NCBI GenBank assembly: GCA_045646525.1 | Contig: JAZRKX010000047.1 | Span: forward strand, 1-54,147 | Direction: 5' to 3' | Source: RGIG8748 sp045646525 | GTDB lineage: Bacteria; Bacillota; Clostridia; UMGS1810 | Length of the DNA: 54,147 nucleotides | In this document: positions 40,544 to 48,561 of the stretch, piece by piece | Position numbering within the stretch: the first letter of the stretch is position 1 | Layout of the letters: each line of letters begins with the position of its first letter | The notes under the pieces: generated by a model | What the model was told of the DNA's origin: nothing | Seen by the model: only the letters and a program-made list of their open reading frames with translations | Databases searched by the model: none | Position numbers and translations under genes: made by a program

Positions 40544-41386
40544 ATGAAAATAGCTATAATAGGGCTCGGTCTTATAGGCGGGTCTATGGCAAAGGCGTTT
40601 AAAAACCATACCGATTTTACGGTTTACGGTTACGATATAAATGAAAGCTCGGTAAAAGCCGCTCTTAAACAAGATGTAATAGACTGTGAGCTTACGGATG
40701 CCGAGCTTTGCAAGTGTGAGCTTGTGATAGCCGCGCTCTACCCCGATGCCGCAATAGAATATATTAAGAGTCACAAGGACTTATTTAAGGACGGAGCTAT
40801 AGTTATAGACTGCTGCGGCGTAAAGGAACACATATGCACACCTCTCTTTACCCTCAGCCAAAAGTGCAGCTTCCGTTTTTACGGAGGGCATCCCATGGCA
40901 GGCACGCAGTTTTCGGGATTTGAAAACTCGAGGGGTAATATGTTTGACGGTGCCTCTATGGTAATAGTACCTCCCCCGAATGCCGACAGCATTGAGACGG
41001 AATTTTTAAAGAAGATATTTACGGATATAGGTTTTGGATGCGTTACGCTATCGGACGCTAAAACCCATGACAAAATAATAGCATACACCTCACAGCTTGC
41101 CCATGTGGTATCATCGGCATATGTAAAGAGTCCCAATGCTCTTATACATGGCGGATTTTCCGCAGGAAGCTTTAAAGACCTTACGCGCGTTGCCGCGCTT
41201 AATGAGGATATGTGGACAGAGCTTTTTCTCGAAAACGCAGAGCATCTCTCATGGGAGATAGACCGCATGGCAGATGAGCTCAAAAAATACAGCCACGCCA
41301 TCAAAAACGGCGATGCAGACACTCTGCACAAGCTTCTCCAAGAAGGAGCTATGCTAAAGAAAAAGTCTCTCCAAGAGGAAATTTAA
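40544..41386 (+). CDS. tyrA: Prephenate dehydrogenase
   Basis: A 280-residue NAD-dependent enzyme that converts prephenate to 4-hydroxyphenylpyruvate in tyrosine synthesis. Rossmann motif IAIIGLGLIGGSMAKAF at the N-terminus, VIDCCGVKEHI, the catalytic-histidine region GGHPMAGTQFSGFENS, and AYTSQLAHVVSSAYV in the helical dimerisation domain. There is no ACT domain and no fused chorismate mutase. GGAGG lies eight bases before the ATG. It is a single gene with its own promoter and terminator. Confidence 0.94.
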   Translation: MKIAIIGLGLIGGSMAKAFKNHTDFTVYGYDINESSVKAALKQDVIDCELTDAELCKCELVIAALYPDAAIEYIKSHKDLFKDGAIVIDCCGVKEHICTPLFTLSQKCSFRFYGGHPMAGTQFSGFENSRGNMFDGASMVIVPPPNADSIETEFLKKIFTDIGFGCVTLSDAKTHDKIIAYTSQLAHVVSSAYVKSPNALIHGGFSAGSFKDLTRVAALNEDMWTELFLENAEHLSWEIDRMADELKKYSHAIKNGDADTLHKLLQEGAMLKKKSLQEEI

Positions 41387-41406
41387 ACCAAATACGCATA
41401 TTAAGC

Positions 41407-41450
41407 AAACCACCGCATACGGCGCAAAGCCATATGCGGTGGTTTTGTGT
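41407..41450 (+). terminator. Terminator of tyrA
   Basis: 17-bp stem AAACCACCGCATACGGC/GCCATATGCGGTGGTTT (one G-U), loop GCAAA, then TGTGT. Confidence 0.8.
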
Positions 41451-41464
41451 ACCATATTAAGGCG

Positions 41465-41499
41465 TAAAAAAAGAGCCACGGCATTAAGCCGTGGGCTCT
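41465..41499 (-). terminator. Terminator of the large SLH protein gene
   Basis: AGAGCCCACGGC/GCCGTGGCTCT-type stem with one bulge, loop TTAAT, followed on the minus strand by TTTTTTTACG. Confidence 0.8.
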
Positions 41500-41533
41500 C
41501 TTTTTATTATTAAGTCAAAGACTTGAGAAGCAA

Positions 41534-44338
41534 TTATTCTGCAGGTGTTACATCGATTCTTGCATTTGTGGAGTAAACATCAATTACATCCTTGTCAAAT
41601 TCGAATACGAGGATAGGACAAGCGAATATCTCTTCTGTATCATTATCGAGTTTATCATCAGCTGCGTAATCACCATCATACATAAAGTCGGAAAGTTCGA
41701 TATCGCCTACATTTCTTCCAAATGTATTGTAGGTGTACTTGTTAGCAGAAGAAGGAACAACTACTTCAGAACCACCAAGATTGATGAGTTCGCCCTTAGG
41801 TCTAACATCTCTCTTTGTGTTCATGATATAGCCAACCTTGATGTCTGCTTTGTCGTTACCCTTTGTAAGAGCAGCTTCAAGAGCAGCTTCGCCATCGGAA
41901 GCAAGAGCAATCTTGTTGTCCTTTATGCTTGCAACTACGAGGTATTCACCTACAACGCCTTCAGCGTCAGCTGTGAATACGAAAGCTGTACCTACCTCTA
42001 TCTTAGAATCCTTACCTTTTGCTTCAGAATCATCATTTAAGATAAGTGTGCCTTCTGTTTCGCCCTGAACATAATCTATTTCAGTAACTTCTTCATCTCC
42101 CTTAGTTGTTAAGGAAATTCTGGTAGCTATAGCAAGACCGTTAGCAGCATTAAATGCGCTTTCGAGGTCGGTAACAACCATTACAGAATATTCACCATCT
42201 GCATCTTCGAAAGTGAAACCAGTGTACTTAGCTTCGTCTACGAGATAGCTGATATCTGTAGCATAAGCATCACTTGCATAGGAACCAGCAACATTGAAGA
42301 TTACAACATCGTCTTCGAGAGAAGCACCCTTGATATCCTGCTTGCCAGCATCGAATTCATCAGAAGCTTTGTCGAATGTGTCGATAGTAGCTGATGCCAT
42401 TGCAATCTCCTTGATTTCTCCCTTGGAGTTTGCTTCGAATGTGATAAGTCTTGCTTTATTGTTAAGCTGAGCTGATGTTGTACCAGCTTTTGTATCAAAG
42501 ATGAACTTGGTTTCTTTAACATCAAGAACAAAATCTGTTTCTACTGTATCTTTTGTTTCAGGATTGTCGCCCTTTACCTGTGTAAGGCCAAATGCTGCTG
42601 CATTGTCAGCAAGATACTTAACAACTGTAGCATGATATTCCTTCTTGATATCGTATGTTACTACGCCGTCCTTTGTGAGGAGCTTGAGCTGCCACTGGTC
42701 ACTTGTGAATGAACCCTGAGCTATAGCACCTTCGAGGATGTATGCATAGTTGTCACCAACAAGGCTACCATCGAAATCGATTAACTTGCCTGTGAGACCA
42801 ACATAGAATGTGCCTTCGTCACCTGCAGCAAGACCGCTTGTTACAGATGTAGTAGCATATTCTTCGCCATTGATAACAGCATAGTAAACACCATTAGATG
42901 TGTATGTTGATTCAACAGTACCGGTTACAGCAGCATTAGAAAGCTTAACAACCTTGATATACTTGGCTGCATTCTTGGAATTGTTGTAGTTTGCAGGGTT
43001 GGCGTTGCTTGCTACGATAGCAACAACATCATCCTTTGCAAAATCTGCAAGTGTAAGAGCATTGCCAGCCTCGTCAACGAGGATGATTGTAGCTTCTTCA
43101 TCTTCGAAATCGAAGTTGATTGTTCTACCTTCGTTCTTGATAGAAAGTCTATCTCTGTCAGCATCAACATAGTCAACTCTGTCGGAGATATAAGCAGTAG
43201 CAACTACATAATCGTATTCGCCATCGCCATTGTTTTCTATGAACTGGAGTTCAACATCTTTCGCACCATCGAAATCTTTAAGAGTCTTGGAAGCAGCACC
43301 CTTATTGTACTCTACTGTGTGCACCTTAGCAACTTCAATTTCCTTTGTCTTGTTGCTGTTTGCAGCATCAACATAGTATTCGATAGTTGTAACACCTGTA
43401 GTTCCATCAACTGTTACAGCTTCGATATCGTCAGAAAGAAGTTCAAATGTTTCGCCGATTGCGTTAGCAACTACAGCAACAACTTCATACTTCTTGCCAA
43501 CCTTCTTAACATAAGCGTCTACATTCTGGTTCTGATATAAAGCGATGTCAGAATCAGCAATTTTGAAGGTTTCTTCGTTTGTATCATCTTTCTTTGCAAC
43601 GAATTCACCGTCATCGGAATCTTCTGTTACATCGAAATCGATTTCGTCTACATCCTTAGCACCTACAACACCTGTAGCGATATAGATATCCATATCTGTG
43701 AGGAGTGTTCTGTATTCCTTGTCGTTCTTACCGTTGAGAACTTCGGACTTAGAATCACTACCATAGGATGTCTTATCCATCATAGGAGTCTTCATAGCGT
43801 TTGCTAAGATAACAGCGAGGTTACCTCTTGTAGCTGTAGAATCAGCACCTTCGGTGATCTTGTATCTGTTAGCTACATAGATAGAACCTGCAGACCAACC
43901 GCCATTGTCTTCTGCCATGGGCTCGAAGCCTAAAGCATAAACAACGATCTTAAGAGCCTGCTGGTATGTGAGTGTACCTGCGGGGTTGAATAAGCCGCCG
44001 CCAACACCGTTTAAGATGCCAGCATCGCTAGCGTGTGCGATGTAACCGGAAGCCCAGTGGCTTGCAGGAACATCACTGTAGTCTGTAGCAGTCTGAGCTG
44101 CTGCGTCAACGCCTGTAGCACGACAGATTATAGCAGCCATTTCTGCTCTGGAAACTGTCTTGTCAGGGTTGAAGTTACCATTTTCGTCTCCCTCGAATAT
44201 ACCGAGTGCAGACAAGAGTTCTACTGCACCTGCGTAATCAGCATCTACAGCTACATCCTGGTAGCCTGCGAAAGCTACTGCGGAAAGCATCATGGAGAAT
44301 GCGATAACAAGTGCGAGTACCTTTTTGAGATTTCTCAT
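41534..44338 (-). CDS. Large S-layer protein with N-terminal SLH domains
   Basis: A 934-residue secreted protein and the best S-layer candidate here. Signal peptide MRNLKKVLALVIAFSMMLSAVAFA, then SLH repeats (AVELLSALGIFEGDENGNF ... TVSRAEMAAIICRATG; DYSDVPASHWASGYIAHA ... TLTYQQALKIVVYALG; a third, degenerate, to about residue 190). The remaining 740 residues are very acidic and repetitive in character (D, E, A, T, V, K-rich beta segments), with almost no cysteine, as in S-layer lattice domains. Its codons are more uniform than most neighbours, it has a strong promoter, a long structured leader and a strong ribosome site, all fitting very high expression. Confidence 0.88.
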   Translation of the reverse strand: MRNLKKVLALVIAFSMMLSAVAFAGYQDVAVDADYAGAVELLSALGIFEGDENGNFNPDKTVSRAEMAAIICRATGVDAAAQTATDYSDVPASHWASGYIAHASDAGILNGVGGGLFNPAGTLTYQQALKIVVYALGFEPMAEDNGGWSAGSIYVANRYKITEGADSTATRGNLAVILANAMKTPMMDKTSYGSDSKSEVLNGKNDKEYRTLLTDMDIYIATGVVGAKDVDEIDFDVTEDSDDGEFVAKKDDTNEETFKIADSDIALYQNQNVDAYVKKVGKKYEVVAVVANAIGETFELLSDDIEAVTVDGTTGVTTIEYYVDAANSNKTKEIEVAKVHTVEYNKGAASKTLKDFDGAKDVELQFIENNGDGEYDYVVATAYISDRVDYVDADRDRLSIKNEGRTINFDFEDEEATIILVDEAGNALTLADFAKDDVVAIVASNANPANYNNSKNAAKYIKVVKLSNAAVTGTVESTYTSNGVYYAVINGEEYATTSVTSGLAAGDEGTFYVGLTGKLIDFDGSLVGDNYAYILEGAIAQGSFTSDQWQLKLLTKDGVVTYDIKKEYHATVVKYLADNAAAFGLTQVKGDNPETKDTVETDFVLDVKETKFIFDTKAGTTSAQLNNKARLITFEANSKGEIKEIAMASATIDTFDKASDEFDAGKQDIKGASLEDDVVIFNVAGSYASDAYATDISYLVDEAKYTGFTFEDADGEYSVMVVTDLESAFNAANGLAIATRISLTTKGDEEVTEIDYVQGETEGTLILNDDSEAKGKDSKIEVGTAFVFTADAEGVVGEYLVVASIKDNKIALASDGEAALEAALTKGNDKADIKVGYIMNTKRDVRPKGELINLGGSEVVVPSSANKYTYNTFGRNVGDIELSDFMYDGDYAADDKLDNDTEEIFACPILVFEFDKDVIDVYSTNARIDVTPAE

Positions 44339-44457
44339 ATTCTCAAATCCTCCTTAATAAAATTTTTTTGAAAGAGATCGACTTTTTCGTGTGTAAGCCG
44401 CATCTCTTTCATATACTGCTTAACACTTATGCCAGAGAAGACTCTGACCTTGGCATG
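44339..44457 (-). promoter_or_regulatory. Structured 5' leader of the S-layer gene
   Basis: About 110 bases of untranslated mRNA between the promoter and AAGGAGG. It holds inverted repeats GAAAGAGAT/ATCTCTTTC (44369-44377 with 44402-44410) and ATGCCA/TGGCAT (44430-44455), giving a hairpin right at the expected 5' end, as in long-lived S-layer mRNAs. Confidence 0.55.
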
Positions 44458-44487
44458 ATTATATCACCGCATGACGAATATAGTCAA
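44458..44487 (-). promoter_or_regulatory. Promoter of the S-layer gene
   Basis: Minus-strand TTGACT (44482-44487), 18-base spacer, TATAAT (44458-44463). Confidence 0.75.
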
Positions 44488-44662
44488 TGCCGTAATAATG
44501 GTTGTAACAAAACTGTAAAAATAGAGTAATTTATGTTACAATCCTGCCAACTGCGTGTTTTAAAGGCACATAAAATTGCATATGCGCATTGAAACACCAA
44601 TATATTTTATAATTTTATAAGCGAAATGTCAAGTTATTTTTTGTTTTTTGTCATTTTTTGAT

Positions 44663-44691
44663 TTGACACCTACAAAAGCGTATATTATAAT
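44663..44691 (+). promoter_or_regulatory. Promoter of ispE
   Basis: Exact TTGACA (44663-44668), 17-base spacer, exact TATAAT (44686-44691). Transcription would begin near 44698, after the upstream in-frame ATG at 44694, which supports the start at 44727. Confidence 0.85.
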
Positions 44692-44726
44692 ATATGTATA
44701 TTCTCGGCAGAAAGGCAGATAAAACC

Positions 44727-45563
44727 ATGAATATAGACGCGTATGCAAAAATAAATATTTGTCTGGATGTAGTAGGAAAGCGCCCCGACGGTTATCACGA
44801 TGTGGATATGATAATGCAGTCTGTAAGCCTTTGCGACAGCATAGCTATAGAAAAAACCTTTTCGGGTATTGAACTTAGCGGCACAGGACATCTTGCCTAC
44901 GACAAAACCAACCTTGCATACAGAGCGGCAGAGCTTTTCTTTGATGCAAGCGGTATAAAAGGCGGTGCAAGAATTCACATACAAAAGCGCATACCCATGT
45001 GTGCGGGTATGGCAGGCGGAAGCGCAGATGCCGCAGCAGTTCTTAAGGGACTAAATCTCCTGTACGGGAAGCCGCTCAGCTTGAGCGTTCTTACCAAAAT
45101 AGGTGCAAGACTTGGCGCTGATGTACCCTTTTGCATACTGGGGAAAACCGCAAGAGCATGCGGTATAGGCGATAAGCTCACAGAGATATCTCCCCTGCCC
45201 CGAAAAAACATCCTCGTAGTTAAACCGCCTGTGGCGGTATCCACCCCCGAGGCTTATGCGGGTCTTGATTTTGAAAACATGGACCACCCCGATATAGAAA
45301 AAGCCATCTGCGCCATAGAAAACGGCGATATGAGCTTACTCTATCGTGAAATGGGCAACTCCTTCGAATACAGTATATTCAGAAAGTATCCCAAAATTGC
45401 AAGCATAAAATCAAAAATGCTTGAACTTGGCGCAGACGCCTCGCTTATGAGCGGAAGCGGCTCGGCTGTGTTTGGGATTTTTGAAAATGAAGAAAAGCTG
45501 TCGGAAGCATACGGAATATTTAAAAAAGAATACGCAGATGTGTTTATAGCACATACTGTATAA
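44727..45563 (+). CDS. ispE: 4-diphosphocytidyl-2-C-methyl-D-erythritol kinase
   Basis: A 278-residue GHMP kinase of the non-mevalonate isoprenoid pathway. MNIDAYAKINICLDVVGKRPDGYH is the diagnostic N-terminus, PMCAGMAGGSADAAAVL is the ATP-binding GHMP loop, GADVPFCILGKTARACGIG follows, and LMSGSGSAVFGIF closes the C-terminal motif. The ATG at 44727 follows AAAGG; the in-frame ATG at 44694 precedes the likely transcription start. spoIIR follows after a hairpin. Confidence 0.95.
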   Translation: MNIDAYAKINICLDVVGKRPDGYHDVDMIMQSVSLCDSIAIEKTFSGIELSGTGHLAYDKTNLAYRAAELFFDASGIKGGARIHIQKRIPMCAGMAGGSADAAAVLKGLNLLYGKPLSLSVLTKIGARLGADVPFCILGKTARACGIGDKLTEISPLPRKNILVVKPPVAVSTPEAYAGLDFENMDHPDIEKAICAIENGDMSLLYREMGNSFEYSIFRKYPKIASIKSKMLELGADASLMSGSGSAVFGIFENEEKLSEAYGIFKKEYADVFIAHTV

Positions 45564-45571
45564 AAGTAACC

Positions 45572-45608
45572 ATCCCTGGCAACAATTATGTTGTCAGGGA
45601 TTTTTTTG
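45572..45608 (+). terminator. Terminator of ispE
   Basis: Stem ATCCCTGGCAACA/TGTTGTCAGGGAT (one G-U), loop ATTA, then TTTTTTTG. Confidence 0.8.
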
Positions 45609-45630
45609 TAAAAGAGGTGCACTATATATA

Positions 45631-46230
45631 ATGAAGAAACTGGTACTGGCTGTGTGTATAGGCGTGTTTGCCGCGATATCTGTGGTCTCGTTTGCCAAGA
45701 GCACGCAGGAGTCGCTCGAAAGCGGAGTAATACGGCTCCATGTACGTGCAAACAGCAATCTCAAAGAAGACCAGCAGTTGAAGCTAAAGGTGCGCGACAG
45801 AATACTTGCAGAAACCAAAGCCATGGCAAAGGATGTATCCGACACCGAGGGTGCGCAAAGGCTTATAGAAGAAAACCTTGAACATCTCAGAGATGCCGCC
45901 ATAAGCGAAATAAAGCTAAACGGCTATGACTACCCCGTGAGCATAGAATTCGGAAAGAGCGAATTCCCCATAAGGACATACGGCGGTATTACCCTGCCTG
46001 CAGGCACATACAAGGCGCTTACCGTAAACATAGGCACGGGCGAGGGCGAAAACTGGTGGTGTGTTATGTTTCCTCCTCTTTGCTTCACCAAGGAGACCGT
46101 TGCCGCGCCAGACTCCTCATCCGAGGAGATGCTTATTGAAAACTTAGGAAGCGACACCTATTCCATGGTAAATGGCGGAAAGGTTCAGATTAAATTCAAA
46201 ATATATGAACTCATAAAGCAGATGCGCTAG
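45631..46230 (+). CDS. spoIIR: Stage II sporulation protein R
   Basis: A 199-residue secreted signalling protein. In sporulation the forespore exports SpoIIR to trigger SpoIIGA-mediated activation of sigma-E in the mother cell. Visible: signal peptide or anchor KKLVLAVCIGVFAAISVVSF, then the family core VIRLHVRANSNLKEDQQLKL, YPVSIEFGKSEFPIRTYGG, LPAGTYKALTVNIGTGEGENWWCVMFPPLCF. AGAGGTG precedes the ATG by about ten bases. In Bacillus it is under sigma-F; I could not identify a convincing sigma-F motif here. Confidence 0.95.
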   Translation: MKKLVLAVCIGVFAAISVVSFAKSTQESLESGVIRLHVRANSNLKEDQQLKLKVRDRILAETKAMAKDVSDTEGAQRLIEENLEHLRDAAISEIKLNGYDYPVSIEFGKSEFPIRTYGGITLPAGTYKALTVNIGTGEGENWWCVMFPPLCFTKETVAAPDSSSEEMLIENLGSDTYSMVNGGKVQIKFKIYELIKQMR

Positions 46231-46240
46231 TATTGTAATA

Positions 46241-46285
46241 AAAACACCGTCTTCGGCATAAGAATTAGTCGAGGACGGTGTTTTT
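46241..46285 (+). terminator. Terminator-like hairpin overlapping the next gene's ribosome site
   Basis: AAAACACCGTCTTCGGC/GTCGAGGACGGTGTTTTT with loop ATAAGAATTA. The T-run directly abuts the ATG at 46286, and the only GAGG near that ATG lies in the right arm, so the hairpin would both terminate transcription and hide the ribosome site. Confidence 0.65.
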
Positions 46286-46489
46286 ATGACAGAAATTCCA
46301 AACGATTTTATGAAAGGCTTCGACAAGCCGCTAATCCAGCGCAAGCTCAGAGAAATAGGCATGCAGGATGTAGCTCAAAAGCTTGATGCACTATCCGAAA
46401 AACAAATAGAAAACATGATTCGTTCCAACCCCTCCATACTAAAAAAAGCATCGGACATCATGAAAGGAGGAAAAATGAATGAACGATGA
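46286..46489 (+). CDS. Small protein of unknown function
   Basis: A 67-residue basic, helical protein (MTEIPNDFMKGFDKPLIQRK ... LSEKQIENMIRSNPSILKKA) with no membrane segment. Its ATG follows a terminator hairpin with the ribosome site in the right arm. An AAAGGAGG inside its 3' end serves the next gene, whose ATG at 46479 overlaps this gene's last 11 bases. The three overlapping small genes after spoIIR form one operon; I recognise none of the families. Sporulation involvement is inferred from position only. Confidence 0.65.
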   Translation: MTEIPNDFMKGFDKPLIQRKLREIGMQDVAQKLDALSEKQIENMIRSNPSILKKASDIMKGGKMNER

Positions 46490-46784
46490 CATAGTAAAAA
46501 TGCTCGGAAATATGCTTCAAAACCCCGACGCATTGAAATCGCTTGCGGGTGCCCTTGGCGGAAGCGAAAAGAGTGAGCCAGAGCCGATACCGCAGGATGA
46601 CAGCCTTGAAATAGGTATAAAAAACATGATGAGCGTACTAAACCAAGCCGATGACCGCAGAATAACGCTATTGAATGCCTTAAGACCCTACTTAAGCCCG
46701 CAAAGAGCAAGCGGTGTGGACAGAGCCATAAAAATACTAAGGCTTACCAAACTATCGCAGATTATGAGAAATGAGGGTGAATGA
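46479..46784 (+). CDS. Small protein of unknown function
   Basis: A 101-residue soluble helical protein (MNDDIVKMLGNMLQNPDALK, then LEIGIKNMMSVLNQADDRRI and a basic C-terminal half LRPYLSPQRASGVDRAIKI). AAAGGAGG lies eight bases before the ATG. It overlaps its neighbours on both sides (11 bases and 4 bases), a sign of translational coupling and of being a real gene. The two genes 46286 and 46479 share helical, Met- and Asn-containing N-termini, but no clear homology. Function unknown. Confidence 0.75.
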   Translation: MNDDIVKMLGNMLQNPDALKSLAGALGGSEKSEPEPIPQDDSLEIGIKNMMSVLNQADDRRITLLNALRPYLSPQRASGVDRAIKILRLTKLSQIMRNEGE

Positions 46785-47050
46785 TGTACACGCGTTACTA
46801 CGACGGCTATACAGATACCAAACCTCAGATTAAAGAGATTCCAAGTGAAGAAAATATCCCTTGCGAAATCGCAGATTCCGATGAAAATGTACCCAAAACC
46901 GAGGTGGCATCCTTTCTTCCGAAGCTTCCTTTTAATATGGATGCCGATGACCTTATACTTATAGCAGTGCTCTTTCTTATAGCAAGCGAGAGCTGTGATG
47001 ACTTTATACTTCCCATTATATTGGGGTATCTGCTTATATCGAACGCCTAG
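46781..47050 (+). CDS. Small protein with a C-terminal hydrophobic segment, unknown
   Basis: An 89-residue protein: an acidic, Tyr-rich N-terminus (MMYTRYYDGYTDTKPQ), then MDADDLILIAVLFLIASE and CDDFILPIILGYLLIS, two short hydrophobic stretches separated by an acidic turn. Small clostridial proteins with DDLILI-SE-CDD-type endings are common in spore-formers, but their role is not established to my knowledge. The start overlaps the previous stop (ATGATG), so 46781 or 46784 may be used. Confidence 0.7.
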   Translation: MMYTRYYDGYTDTKPQIKEIPSEENIPCEIADSDENVPKTEVASFLPKLPFNMDADDLILIAVLFLIASESCDDFILPIILGYLLISNA

Positions 47051-47058
47051 AAAAGTAG

Positions 47059-47087
47059 TTGACAAAACAATTTTTATTGTATATAAT
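47059..47087 (+). promoter_or_regulatory. Promoter of the antisense (antitoxin) RNA
   Basis: Exact TTGACA (47059-47064), 17-base spacer, exact TATAAT (47082-47087), with no open reading frame or ribosome site downstream on this strand. Confidence 0.85.
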
Positions 47088-47093
47088 AAAAAT

Positions 47094-47186
47094 AGAAAAA
47101 GGCAAGACCTCAAACGGTTATGCCACAAGATTTTGTTACAAAAAGAGTAACGCCAACTTATAGCAGGGTGGGCGTTACTTTTTTAT
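47094..47186 (+). ncRNA. Candidate type I antitoxin RNA
   Basis: A predicted RNA of about 90 bases from the strong promoter at 47059 to the hairpin AGTAACGCC/GGCGTTACT (47146-47154 with 47171-47179) and T-run. It has a 5' GGCAAGACC...GGTTATGCC hairpin and overlaps the 3' end and terminator of the convergent toxin gene, so it can pair with the toxin mRNA tail. It encodes no protein. Confidence 0.7.
47146..47183. terminator. Shared bidirectional terminator of the toxin and antitoxin transcripts
   Basis: 9-bp stem AGTAACGCC/GGCGTTACT with a 16-base loop containing TTATAGCAG, and T-runs on both strands. The toxin stop codon lies in the stem. Confidence 0.8.
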
Positions 47187-47243
47187 GGTTATGATTAGCA
47201 CAATAAGAGTGATAATATATATCATTATGTACACATATTCCAT
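47175..47243 (-). CDS. 22-residue hydrophobic peptide, candidate type I toxin
   Basis: ATG at 47243 follows a perfect AAGGAGGTGAT ribosome site. The peptide starts MEYVYIM and consists of a single run of Ile, Leu, Val and Thr ending in two lysines, the pattern of Fst/TxpA/BsrG-like membrane-active toxins and of 'holin-like' small toxins in Firmicutes. The gene has its own promoter (47321-47349) and a leader of about 70 bases. The convergent antisense RNA overlaps its 3' end. Toxicity is inferred from the layout and composition. Confidence 0.75.
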   Translation of the reverse strand: MEYVYIMIYIITLIVLIITIKK

Positions 47244-47320
47244 AAGCTATCACCTCCTTATCAAAGAGATGATGGCATAACCGCCCAGTTTTTACACTGT
47301 TTTTAGTCTTGCCCAAACAC

Positions 47321-47349
47321 ATTGTACAACATATTTTATATCATTTCAA
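47321..47349 (-). promoter_or_regulatory. Promoter of the toxin mRNA
   Basis: Minus-strand TTGAAA (47344-47349), 17-base spacer, TACAAT (47321-47326). The leader carries GGGCAAGAC and CGGTTATGCC, the same two motifs as the 5' end of the antisense RNA. Confidence 0.65.
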
Positions 47350-47372
47350 CATCTTTTTATAAAGAGTCAAAT

Positions 47373-47422
47373 AAACAAGCCATTTGAGGACGGCAAGCGT
47401 CCTCAAATGGCTTGTTTTTAAT
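47373..47422 (-). terminator. Terminator of gap
   Basis: 18-bp perfect stem AAACAAGCCATTTGAGGA/TCCTCAAATGGCTTGTTT around a 9-base loop, 19 bases after the gap stop. The T-run is stronger on the plus strand, so it may act in both directions. Confidence 0.8.
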
Positions 47423-47435
47423 TATTTAAGTTAAA

Positions 47436-48449
47436 TTATGCAAGTTCTGCAAAATACTTAATTGTTCTTACCATCTGGCTTGTGTAAGAGTTTTCGTTAT
47501 CATACCAGGAAACAACCTGTACTTCGTAGAGGTCATCTGCGATAGGAGCTACCATTGTCTGTGTAGCATCGAAGAGAGAACCGTATGTGATACCAACGAT
47601 ATCGGAAGATACGATTTCGTCCTCATTGTAACCAAAGGAAGCGGAAGCAGCAGCCTTCATAGCAGCGTTGATGCCGTCCTTAGTAATATCCTTACCCTTA
47701 ACAACAGCGGTGAGGATTGTGGTAGAGCCTGTGGGAACAGGAATTCTCTGTGCAGCACCGATGAGCTTGCCGTTTAATTCGGGGATAACAAGACCGATAG
47801 CCTTAGCAGCACCTGTGGAGTTAGGAACTATGTTTACAGCACCTGCTCTTGCTCTTCTTAAATCGCCCTTTCTGTGAGGACCGTCAAGAATCATCTGGTC
47901 GCCTGTGTAAGCATGGATTGTAGCCATGATACCGGACTGGATGGGAGCATAATCATTTAACGCTTTAGCCATGGGAGCTAAGCAGTTTGTGGTGCAGGAA
48001 GCTGCGGATATGATAGCATCGTCCTTGGAAAGTGTGCCTTCATTAACACCGAAAACGATTGTCTTTAAGTCATTACCTGCGGGAGCAGATATAACAACCT
48101 TCTTAGCACCTGCATCGATGTGAGCCTGGCTCTTTTCCTTAGAGCAGTAGAAACCTGTACATTCGAGTACAACATCTACACCAATCTTACCCCAGGGGAG
48201 ATCTGCTGCCTTGGGCTCGCTGTAGATTGTGATGGTCTTGCCATCTACTACGATGCAACCTTCGCCTGCTTCTACTGTGTGACCGTCGTATCTACCCTGT
48301 GAAGAGTCATACTTAAGTAAGTGTGCAAGCATTTTGGGATCTGTAAGGTCGTTTATAGCAACAACCTCGTAGCCTTCTGCTCCGAACATCTGTCTGAAAG
48401 CAAGACGGCCGATACGGCCGAAACCGTTAATAGCAACTTTAACTGCCAT
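47436..48449 (-). CDS. gap: Glyceraldehyde-3-phosphate dehydrogenase
   Basis: A 337-residue NAD-dependent glycolytic enzyme. VAINGFGRIGRLAFRQM at the N-terminus binds NAD; the catalytic cysteine lies in SAASCTTNCLAPMAK (about residue 152); HAYTGDQMILDGPHRKGDLRRARAG and SWYDNENSYTSQMVRTI complete the family pattern. Length is normal. AGGAGGAATT precedes the ATG. Restricted codon choice, own promoter and strong terminator fit high expression. pgk and tpi are not adjacent. Confidence 0.98.
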   Translation of the reverse strand: MAVKVAINGFGRIGRLAFRQMFGAEGYEVVAINDLTDPKMLAHLLKYDSSQGRYDGHTVEAGEGCIVVDGKTITIYSEPKAADLPWGKIGVDVVLECTGFYCSKEKSQAHIDAGAKKVVISAPAGNDLKTIVFGVNEGTLSKDDAIISAASCTTNCLAPMAKALNDYAPIQSGIMATIHAYTGDQMILDGPHRKGDLRRARAGAVNIVPNSTGAAKAIGLVIPELNGKLIGAAQRIPVPTGSTTILTAVVKGKDITKDGINAAMKAAASASFGYNEDEIVSSDIVGITYGSLFDATQTMVAPIADDLYEVQVVSWYDNENSYTSQMVRTIKYFAELA

Positions 48450-48494
48450 TTTAAATTCCTCCTTAAAAGAAAATAATAATTTTACTATGGATAT

Positions 48495-48523
48495 ATTTTA
48501 CTATAAAACCATAAATTATGCAA
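48495..48523 (-). promoter_or_regulatory. Promoter of gap
   Basis: Minus-strand TTGCAT (48518-48523), 17-base spacer, TAAAAT (48495-48500). Confidence 0.6.
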
Positions 48524-48561
48524 TATCCATTCTCAATAATTTTTTAATTTTTCTATTGTTT

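Noticed and set aside
44694..44727. Upstream ATG for ispE
   Set aside because: It precedes the predicted transcription start (about 44698) and has no ribosome site.
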